A DNA stretch of 31,458 nt from Bacillota bacterium (GTDB taxonomy: Bacteria > Bacillota > Clostridia > Christensenellales > CAG-138): assembly GCA_023395595.1 (NCBI GenBank), contig JAEWYO010000046.1:1-31458 (forward strand). The letters run 5' to 3'. Position 1 is the stretch's first letter; each line of letters starts with the position of its first letter. A program made the position numbers and the translations under genes. This document shows, piece after piece, positions 15,997-21,904 of this stretch. Below the pieces are notes generated by a model that worked only from the letters and a program-made list of their open reading frames with translations, did no database searches and was not told where the DNA came from.

Positions 15997-17247
15997 TTAT
16001 TTGAGCTCTTTGATGACGTCAACCAGCTTCGTGGTGACGGAGGTTCCGTCAGACGCGAAGGAGAGGATGGCGGCGCCCTTCGTCGGGGTGCCGGTCGCAT
16101 CGAGCGAGAAGGTGCCGGTCACGCCGGAGTACACGGCGGTGGTGTCGGCGAGGGCATCGCGGACGGCTGCCGGATCGGCGGAGCCGGCCTTCTCGATGGC
16201 CGCTTTGTACATGTAGACCGCGTCATACGCAAGCGCGGAGATCGCGTTCGGCGTGGAGTTGAACATTGCCTTATAGGCTGCAACAAACGCCTGAACTGCG
16301 GGGTCCGTGTCGGACGGATCATAATGGTTGGTCCAGTAGACGTTGTTGAAGGCGGTCAGATCCGCGCCTTCGACCACGTAGTCCGGCGTGCCGTCATAAC
16401 CGTCAGCACCCATGATGATACCGGTGTAGCCGGCAGCGCGCGCCTGGGTGACGATGTATGGGCCGATGACATCATAGTAGTACGGCGCATAGACGAACTG
16501 CACGCCGGAGCTGACCATGGAGGCAAACTGGTTGGTGTAATCCTGGACATCCAGAGAGGCGGTGGACTCGACGGCTTTGATGTTCAGGCCGTAGGTTGCC
16601 GCTGCCGCTGCAAAGGAGTCATACAGACCCTTGGAATAGGTGTCCGCTGCGCAATAGACAACGCCGACATCAGTGTAGCCCGCACTCTTGGCATAATAGG
16701 CCGCGATTGCGCCCTGGAAACCGTCTGCATAGCAGGCACGGAACACGTAGTCATCTTCGGTCGTGATGCTGTCTGCCGTTGCGGACGGCGTGAGCAGGAC
16801 GACGCCTTCCTCGTTGGCAGCTCCGGTGATCGCGGAGGTGCAGCCCGAGGTGACGGAGCCGACGATGAGGCCAACGCCCTGAGACACGAGAGAGTTGAAC
16901 GCGTTGAGCGTCTCTGCCGGGTCAAACTGGTCGTCGGTGTTGACAACGGTAACCTGCTGACCGAGGATGCCGCCCGCTGCGTTGATTTCGCTGACGGCGA
17001 GATCGACGGCGGTGGTCACGGCTGCGCCGTAAACCGCAAGGGCACCGGTGTTCGGCGAGATGACACCGAGGGTGATGCCGTCGCCGGCCGGCGCTGCGGG
17101 TGCTTCGGTGGCGTCAGCTGCGGGTGCTTCGGTGGCTTCTGCCGCGGGTGCTTCGGTCGCCTCGGTGGCTGCCGGGGCGGGTGCTGCGCAGGCGACCACG
17201 CTGAACGCGAGGGCCAGGACGAGCAGCAAACTGAGAAGTTTCCTCAT
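15997..17247 (-). CDS. livK: Branched-chain amino acid ABC transporter binding lipoprotein LivK
   Basis: 416 aa. The lipoprotein signal peptide ends at VVAC (Cys20). A low-complexity linker of three TEAPAA units (residues 31-52) tethers the binding domain to the membrane. From about residue 58 the protein is a type I periplasmic binding domain (Peripla_BP_6): ITLGVISPNTGALAVYG, NAAGGILGQQV, DDQFDPAETLNAFNSLVSQGV and SGCTSAITGAANEE are typical of Leu/Ile/Val binders. The ATG has GGAGGAA 7-8 nt upstream. It is the first gene of livKHMGF, behind a perfect consensus promoter. The exact ligand could be another short-chain amino acid or amide. Confidence 0.93.
   Translation of the reverse strand: MRKLLSLLLVLALAFSVVACAAPAPAATEATEAPAAEATEAPAADATEAPAAPAGDGITLGVISPNTGALAVYGAAVTTAVDLAVSEINAAGGILGQQVTVVNTDDQFDPAETLNAFNSLVSQGVGLIVGSVTSGCTSAITGAANEEGVVLLTPSATADSITTEDDYVFRACYADGFQGAIAAYYAKSAGYTDVGVVYCAADTYSKGLYDSFAAAAATYGLNIKAVESTASLDVQDYTNQFASMVSSGVQFVYAPYYYDVIGPYIVTQARAAGYTGIIMGADGYDGTPDYVVEGADLTAFNNVYWTNHYDPSDTDPAVQAFVAAYKAMFNSTPNAISALAYDAVYMYKAAIEKAGSADPAAVRDALADTTAVYSGVTGTFSLDATGTPTKGAAILSFASDGTSVTTKLVDVIKELK
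17092..17157 (-). repeat. In-frame tandem repeat in the LivK linker
   Basis: Three copies of a 24-bp unit encode TEAPAA plus a two-residue spacer (residues 31-52). Copy number is likely to vary between strains, changing only tether length. Confidence 0.75.
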
Positions 17248-17324
17248 TTTAAATTCCTCCTTCGATAATAAACAAAAATGGCTATGACTACCCTAGTAAT
17301 AATCACGCCAATGTGTTATGCATG

Positions 17325-17353
17325 ATTATAAAGAACGCCGATTGCATTGTCAA
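17325..17353 (-). promoter_or_regulatory. Consensus promoter of the liv operon
   Basis: On the minus strand TTGACA (17348-17353) and TATAAT (17325-17330) are both perfect and exactly 17 bp apart. The leader to livK is about 70 nt. Upstream DNA is A/T-rich like an UP element and holds a 9-bp inverted repeat. Confidence 0.9.
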
Positions 17354-17354
17354 T

Positions 17355-17384
17355 ATATTATATATGTTTAATTTCATATAATAT
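17355..17384. promoter_or_regulatory. AT-rich inverted repeat above the liv promoter
   Basis: ATATTATAT (17355-17363) and ATATAATAT (17376-17384) flank a 12-bp spacer directly upstream of the -35 box. It may be a regulator site or simply part of the UP element. The gene-free stretch 17385-17713 holds no convincing gene or RNA that I can see; its only minus-strand reading frame is AT-rich noise. Confidence 0.4.
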
Positions 17385-17713
17385 ACGATGTTTTTTTGAA
17401 TATCTGTCACATTTACGCAACATTCATTCAACAAATCGTATAAAAATGGACACAAATTGGTTTTATGCGTGATCTTTCTGTAAGCCATGTTCGAAAGAGT
17501 AACCTCCTGCATCTATGGCGTATCGATCACAGCGACACAAAATCCTGATAAAAGCGATAGTAGGAGTCCTGCTTTTCGGCAGAAATGGGCGGAAATTAAG
17601 TGCATAAGTTCGAAAAACAAGCATATTTACTCATCCTGACGGGTCGAAAGCGATCCGCTTTATGCAAAGGCGGGATTTCGCCGCAAAGAAGGGCGCAAGA
17701 GCGGCAAACGATC

Positions 17714-17722
17714 TGCTATAAT
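17714..17722 (+). promoter_or_regulatory. Extended -10 promoter of the glyoxalase-type gene
   Basis: TGCTATAAT (TG-n-TATAAT) lies 34 bp before the ATG at 17756. No recognisable -35 box is present. Confidence 0.6.
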
Positions 17723-17755
17723 AGGAAGCATCAGAAGAAAAGGAGACTTCTTCCC

Positions 17756-18115
17756 ATGTTTCGGTTCGATCATTTCAATTTTAACGTGCGGGACCTCAAC
17801 GTCAGCCTCGATTTTTACAAGAAGGCGCTCGGGCTCAATCCGGTTCGCACGGTGGACACGGATGAATTCACCCTCGTGTTTCTGGGCGATGGCAGCGGCA
17901 CGTTCTCGCTTGAACTTACCTATATAAAGGAACGCACAGAAGCTTACGACATCGGCGAGGCGGAATTCCATCTTGCGCTGACGGCGGAGGATATGGCAGC
18001 CGCGCGAAAGCTGCATGAGGAAATGGGGTGCGTTGTGTTCGTCAACGAGCATATGGGCATCTATTTCATCGAAGATCCGGACGGTTACTGGATTGAGATC
18101 ATCCCGGAAAAATAA
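17756..18115 (+). CDS. VOC / glyoxalase I-type metalloenzyme
   Basis: 119 aa, a typical length for small glyoxalase I proteins. The fold has two beta-alpha-beta-beta-beta units. All four expected metal ligands are at their usual places: His6 (FDHFNF), Glu53 (SLELTY), His72 (EFHLAL) and Glu114 (YWIEII). This fits lactoylglutathione lyase-like enzymes, which detoxify methylglyoxal, though Clostridia often lack glutathione and the true thiol or substrate is uncertain. I chose the ATG at 17756, preceded by AAAAGGAG, rather than an in-frame codon 52 residues upstream that would precede the promoter. It is a single-gene unit with its own terminator. Confidence 0.88.
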   Translation: MFRFDHFNFNVRDLNVSLDFYKKALGLNPVRTVDTDEFTLVFLGDGSGTFSLELTYIKERTEAYDIGEAEFHLALTAEDMAAARKLHEEMGCVVFVNEHMGIYFIEDPDGYWIEIIPEK

Positions 18116-18130
18116 CGAAAGATTGCGCAC

Positions 18131-18155
18131 AAAAAAAGGCACACGTTCGTGTGCC
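18131..18155 (-). terminator. Terminator of the guaB / peptidase operon
   Basis: GGCACAC (18138-18144) pairs with GTGTGCC (18149-18155) around a GTTC loop. On the minus strand seven T residues follow (18131-18137). Confidence 0.85.
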
Positions 18156-18156
18156 G

Positions 18157-18186
18157 AATCCGCCGGATCACACCGGCGGATTTTTT
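18157..18186 (+). terminator. Terminator of the glyoxalase-type gene
   Basis: A perfect 10-bp stem (18157-18166 with 18173-18182) has a 6-nt loop and a run of T residues ending at 18186. It sits next to the opposite-strand terminator, separating two convergent units. Confidence 0.9.
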
Positions 18187-18196
18187 GTATCGGGAG

Positions 18197-18982
18197 TCAT
18201 TCGGAATACGCGCCCTTGACGAACGCCGTCCAGCCGTCATAGATCGTCTGCTCATCCACGCCGAATGCAGAATAGTCCCCATCTTCGGCAAAGGTTTTCA
18301 CCGCATCCCAGCCGTATGTGTCGGCGAGATACTCCACAAAGGTGTAAGAGTATTCGTATCCGCCGAATTTGGCGAACAAAATGGGCGCCAGCAGGCCGCC
18401 CACGCGCGTTTGCGCAAGCGTCGGCACGGGAGAATAGGACGCGATAGGATAGGTTGGTTTTTGATCGGACAGATAGCCTGCAAGCCCGTTGTCTACCCAA
18501 TAGGTCATGTGCGGATTGAGCAGACTGTTGTAGGCATGCACCAACTCGTGCAGTACGGCGTTGCGGTTTTCCGCATAGGTGTGCATCTTTCCGGGGTTTG
18601 CAGGCGAGGTGAGCAGCACCTGCGTGCCGATATTGTCGCCGATGTACCAGTCGAGCTTCAGCAGCGGAGCAACGAGGCCGTACTTCTTGGTCTGCATCAC
18701 ACTCTGTTGATCGTAGATGAAGATATCCACCGGTTTCGTCTGCTCTAATCCAAGCAGGTCGGCGAGCTCGCCGCCGCACGCTTCCGCCAGAGAGAAGACA
18801 TCCTCTGCCGCCGATTGCTCCGTTTCATAATAAACGGTCACATACGTTCCCGAAAGTGTCCGCATGCCCGGCGTTCTCAGCGAGAACGTTGGAATGAAGT
18901 TGATGAACGCAAGCAAACCAAGCGCCGCGAGCGCGATGGCTGCGGCGCGAAGGATGCGATGGGGTTTGGGTATCTGTTTCAT
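18197..18982 (-). CDS. Membrane-anchored gluzincin peptidase (peptidase MA-like)
   Basis: 261 aa. Residues about 12-30 (ILRAAAIALAALGLLAFINF) form an N-terminal membrane anchor, placing the rest outside the cell. The zinc motif is H145-E-L-V-H149 (AVLHELVHAYN). The downstream stretch YSYTFVEYLADTYGWDAV has the glutamate and helix pattern of the peptidase MA-like family. The substrate is unknown. I use the ATG at 18982 because GAGGAG lies 4-5 nt before it; a longer frame would run into the preceding gene. It starts 22 bp after the IMP dehydrogenase stop codon with no terminator between, so the two are probably co-transcribed. Confidence 0.82.
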   Translation of the reverse strand: MKQIPKPHRILRAAAIALAALGLLAFINFIPTFSLRTPGMRTLSGTYVTVYYETEQSAAEDVFSLAEACGGELADLLGLEQTKPVDIFIYDQQSVMQTKKYGLVAPLLKLDWYIGDNIGTQVLLTSPANPGKMHTYAENRNAVLHELVHAYNSLLNPHMTYWVDNGLAGYLSDQKPTYPIASYSPVPTLAQTRVGGLLAPILFAKFGGYEYSYTFVEYLADTYGWDAVKTFAEDGDYSAFGVDEQTIYDGWTAFVKGAYSE

Positions 18983-19004
18983 CAAACTCCTCTGGTTGTT
19001 TGCG

Positions 19005-20516
19005 TTACTCAAACGAGCGGAAATACGATCTATCCTTGAGCATGACGTCATGCGCGCCGCCTTCGGCCAACGTCGCGGCGGAAACCAGCGTGAGCCGCGC
19101 TTTTTCGCGCAGTTCGGGGATGCTCAGCGCGCCGCAGTTTGCCATCGTGGAGCGCACTTTGCTCAGCGTCTGTTCCACATTGTGGTGCAGCGTGCCCGCG
19201 TAAGGAACATAGCTGTCAACACCTTCTTCAAACGTGAGCTTCGCCTCGCCGCCGCTGTCGTAGCGCTGCCAGTTGCGCGCGCGGGCGCTGCCCTCTCCCC
19301 AGTATTCCTTCATATAACTACCGTTGATGAAGACCTTGCTCGTCGGGCTCTCGTCACAGCGGGCAAAATAGCGCCCGAGCATGCAGAAGTCCGCGCCCAT
19401 CGCGAGCGCGAGCGTGACATGATAGTCCAGCACGATGCCGCCATCCGAGCACACGGGCACGTAAACGCCCGTCTCTTTGGCGTATTGATCGCGCGCGGCT
19501 GCCACGTCTTGCACGGCGGTTGCCTGCCCGCGTCCGATTCCTTTTGCTTCGCGCGTGATGCAGATGCTGCCGCCGCCGATGCCGACCTTGACGAAATCCG
19601 CGCCCGCATCCGCAAGATAGCGAAATCCGTCCGCGTCCACGACATTGCCCGCGCCGACCTTGACCTTGTCGCCATAGCGGGAGCGGATGAACGCGATGGT
19701 CTTCGCCTGCCATTCGGTGAAGCCTTCCGAGGAGTCGATGCAGAGCACGTCCGCGCCCGCTTCGACCAGCGCGGGAACGCGCTCTTCATAATCCTTTGTG
19801 TTGATACCCGCGCCGACGATGTAGCGCTTCTGGCTGTCGAGCAGTTCGCCGGGATTCTCCTTGTGGGAGTCATAGTCCTTGCGAAAGACAAAGCAGACCA
19901 TGCTGCCATCGCGCGAGACGATGGGCAGCGCGTTGAGCTTATGCTCCCAGATGATGTCGTTGGCCTCGGTGAGAGAAATACCCTCCTGCCCGTAGATCAG
20001 CCGATCGACTGGTGTCATAAAATCCCGAACGAGCGTGGTCGGCTCCATGCGGCTCGGCCGATAATCCCGGCTGGTCACGATGCCGAGGAGCTTGCCGTAG
20101 GGCGAACCGTCTTCGGTCACGGCGACGGTCGAATGCCCGGTTTTTGCCTTGAGTGCCATGATGTCCGCCATGGTCTGCGACGGGGTCACGTTGCTGTCGC
20201 TTTTGACAAAGCCGGATTTGGATTTTTTGACCGCGCGCACCATGTTGGCCTGCGATTCGATCGGTTGGGAGACAAACAGGAAGGAGATGCCGCCTTCGCG
20301 CGCGAGGGCGGAGGCGAGCTTCTCGCCGGAGACGGACTGCATCACGGCGGAGACGAGCGGGATGCTCATGCTAAGTGGGCTCTGTTCTCCTACTCGATGT
20401 TTGCAGATCGGCGTCTTGAGGGATACGTTTTGCGGTGTACATGCGGCGGAAGAATAGCTCGGCACCAGCAGGTATTCAGAAAACGTATGCGACGGTTCGT
20501 CAAAATAATAGGCCAT
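19005..20516 (-). CDS. guaB: IMP dehydrogenase, Tritrichomonas foetus-type
   Basis: 503 aa. It oxidises IMP to XMP with NAD+, the committed step of GTP synthesis. A TIM barrel is interrupted by a CBS-domain pair at about residues 100-220. The catalytic cysteine is Cys319 in GIGGGSICITREAKGIGRG. The flap Arg418-Tyr419 (NWQRYD) and Glu431 (FEEGVDSY) are present. These positions and the total length agree with the published numbering of the protozoan T. foetus enzyme, and long stretches agree with that sequence as I remember it. Ordinary bacterial GuaB is about 485-490 aa and has GPGSICTTR. The ATG at 20516 has AAAGGAC 8 nt upstream. A divergent IclR gene and a set of TTCAGC half-sites lie upstream. 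Confidence 0.95.
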   Translation of the reverse strand: MAYYFDEPSHTFSEYLLVPSYSSAACTPQNVSLKTPICKHRVGEQSPLSMSIPLVSAVMQSVSGEKLASALAREGGISFLFVSQPIESQANMVRAVKKSKSGFVKSDSNVTPSQTMADIMALKAKTGHSTVAVTEDGSPYGKLLGIVTSRDYRPSRMEPTTLVRDFMTPVDRLIYGQEGISLTEANDIIWEHKLNALPIVSRDGSMVCFVFRKDYDSHKENPGELLDSQKRYIVGAGINTKDYEERVPALVEAGADVLCIDSSEGFTEWQAKTIAFIRSRYGDKVKVGAGNVVDADGFRYLADAGADFVKVGIGGGSICITREAKGIGRGQATAVQDVAAARDQYAKETGVYVPVCSDGGIVLDYHVTLALAMGADFCMLGRYFARCDESPTSKVFINGSYMKEYWGEGSARARNWQRYDSGGEAKLTFEEGVDSYVPYAGTLHHNVEQTLSKVRSTMANCGALSIPELREKARLTLVSAATLAEGGAHDVMLKDRSYFRSFE

Positions 20517-20599
20517 GGCGTGTCCTTTCGGTCCGGATTGGCAAGTAAAAACATTTCGTTTCGTAAGAGTATACGCCGGAACACGGCGCAGAGGAACCC

Positions 20600-20676
20600 C
20601 TGAATGATTTGTTCAGCAAAACAGGATGACGATTCAGCCATGCGCAACGCTGAATGTGTGTTGCCCGCTGCTGAAT
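20600..20676. promoter_or_regulatory. Cluster of TTCAGC half-sites between guaB and the IclR gene
   Basis: Five half-sites of the motif ATTCAGC / GCTGAAT lie within 77 bp: CTGAAT 20600-20605, TTCAGC 20612-20617, ATTCAGC 20632-20638, GCTGAAT 20649-20655 and GCTGAAT 20670-20676. The second and third copies form inverted pairs with their neighbours, and the last abuts the IclR promoter. Probable binding sites for the IclR-type regulator encoded downstream; the link is inference. Confidence 0.55.
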
Positions 20677-20680
20677 CTAT

Positions 20681-20696
20681 TATAATATGATACAAT
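20681..20696 (+). promoter_or_regulatory. Probable promoter region of the IclR gene
   Basis: TATAAT (20681-20686) and TACAAT (20691-20696) are two overlapping -10 candidates. No clear -35 box is present (TTGCCC at 20661 is 14 or 24 bp away), suggesting that the promoter needs an activator or is weak. The leader is about 115 nt. Confidence 0.45.
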
Positions 20697-20812
20697 CAAA
20701 AAGACAAACACCCGGTCAGCATCGCGCAACGAAAGAATGTGCGCCAGACCGAACCCCAACACAGTACAGATCATCCGCCGCGGCACAACGGGGGATGCAG
20801 GAGGAAGAGACA

Positions 20813-21589
20813 ATGCCCGATACCAGCCATAAAGTCCACGCGGTGGAAAAAGCCATTGCGCTACTGGATTGCTTCTGGCGTGAAAAGCGGCCGATGTCGC
20901 TGACCGAACTGAGCCGGATGACCGGATGGCCCAAGAGCACGGTACATAACCTGCTCTCCTCGATGATGGATTCCGCCGTGGTGGAGCAAAGCCCGGCAGA
21001 TGGCAAGTATCGCCTGGGGTTGCATTTGTTTGAATACGGCTGCGTGATCACCGAGCACTGGAACGTGGTCAAGCTCGCCCGCCCGCATCTCAACGCGCTG
21101 GTTGCCAAGACGGGCGAGTCCGCCTATCTTGCCTCGCTCAACGCAGATACGCTGCTCATCGTTGACAGCGCGGAACCGAACAACGTCTTTCGCGTTGCGT
21201 CTACGGTCGGCAACCGCCTGCCCGTGCACTGCACCTCGCAGGGGAAGGCAATTCTTGCCTATCAGGACGCGGCAAATGTCCGCCGCATCCTCAAGCGTGC
21301 GGGCATGAAGAGCTACACCGTGGATACGATCAAGAGCGCGGACGCTTACCTGGAGCAGCTCAAGCTCGTGCGGCAGGCGGGAATCGCTTCGGAGTATGAG
21401 GAATATCACAACGGCATGTGCTCGTTTGCCGCACCGATCTTCGATTATGAAGGCGTCTGTATCTCCGCCGTCGGCATCGTTTGCTTCCTGCATTCGGGCG
21501 ACCGGAAAAACGCGGTCTCGCCGGAGACGCTGCAAGCACTCAAGAACACGGCGGAGGCAATCTCCACCGAGCTCGGCTGGCATGGCTGA
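20813..21589 (+). CDS. IclR family transcriptional regulator
   Basis: 258 aa. The N-terminal winged helix-turn-helix (KVHAVEKAIALLDCFW, then MSLTELSRMTGWPKSTVHNLLSSM) is followed by the IclR effector domain, with GTGESAYLASLN-like and LPVHCTSQGKAILAY segments and the C-terminal CSFAAPIFDYEGVCISAVGI, which is the usual ligand-binding region. The ATG at 20813 has AGGAGG at 9-nt spacing; the frame extends 42 codons upstream, but those residues are not domain-like. Divergent from the IMP dehydrogenase operon and next to a half-site cluster, it may control itself and guaB. Its effector is unknown. Confidence 0.92.
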   Translation: MPDTSHKVHAVEKAIALLDCFWREKRPMSLTELSRMTGWPKSTVHNLLSSMMDSAVVEQSPADGKYRLGLHLFEYGCVITEHWNVVKLARPHLNALVAKTGESAYLASLNADTLLIVDSAEPNNVFRVASTVGNRLPVHCTSQGKAILAYQDAANVRRILKRAGMKSYTVDTIKSADAYLEQLKLVRQAGIASEYEEYHNGMCSFAAPIFDYEGVCISAVGIVCFLHSGDRKNAVSPETLQALKNTAEAISTELGWHG

Positions 21590-21613
21590 GGTATAAAACC
21601 ATTCTAAAACACA

Positions 21614-21654
21614 CAAAAAAAGCTCCCGAACCTCCGCTTTGGTTCGGGAGCTTT
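21614..21654. terminator. Bidirectional terminator after the IclR gene
   Basis: A 14-bp stem (21619-21632 with 21641-21654) has an 8-nt loop. The plus-strand tail is short (TTTCCT). On the minus strand seven T residues follow, so it could also end leftward transcription from the transglutaminase operon, 250 bp away. Confidence 0.85.
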
Positions 21655-21904
21655 CCTATACGGCGCGCGCTGCCCTGTTGCGCATATAAACCCTGATGAT
21701 CGGTCATGATTTCGTAGGAGGAAAATGTTGCCTGTCGCTTGGGTTTGCGCCGCGTTTGCCTATCATAACGCAACTCGGGCGAAAACGGTAGCGACTATCG
21801 ATGGTTTCGGCAATACGCAACATTTGTTCTGCAATACGCAACGAACCCTCTGTTCATGCACGATCCGACATGAAAACGTGGGTAAAACAGCGCGTTTAAG
21901 CCAA
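21655..21904. other. Gene-free stretch with CGCAAC repeats
   Basis: No gene is supported here. GCAATACGCAAC occurs twice 21 bp apart (21810-21821, 21831-21842). A related ATAACGCAAC lies at 21765-21774 and an inverted GTTGCGC at 21677-21683. A plus-strand ATG at 21725 has a good AGGAGG, but its frame runs into the antisense of the transglutaminase gene. Confidence 0.5.

Noticed and set aside
17303..17512. 69-codon minus-strand frame above livK
   Set aside because: It overlaps the perfect liv promoter and is AT-rich noise.
18864..20603. Plus-strand reading frame of 579 codons
   Set aside because: Antisense to the IMP dehydrogenase and peptidase genes, with shadow-type composition and no plausible ribosome site.
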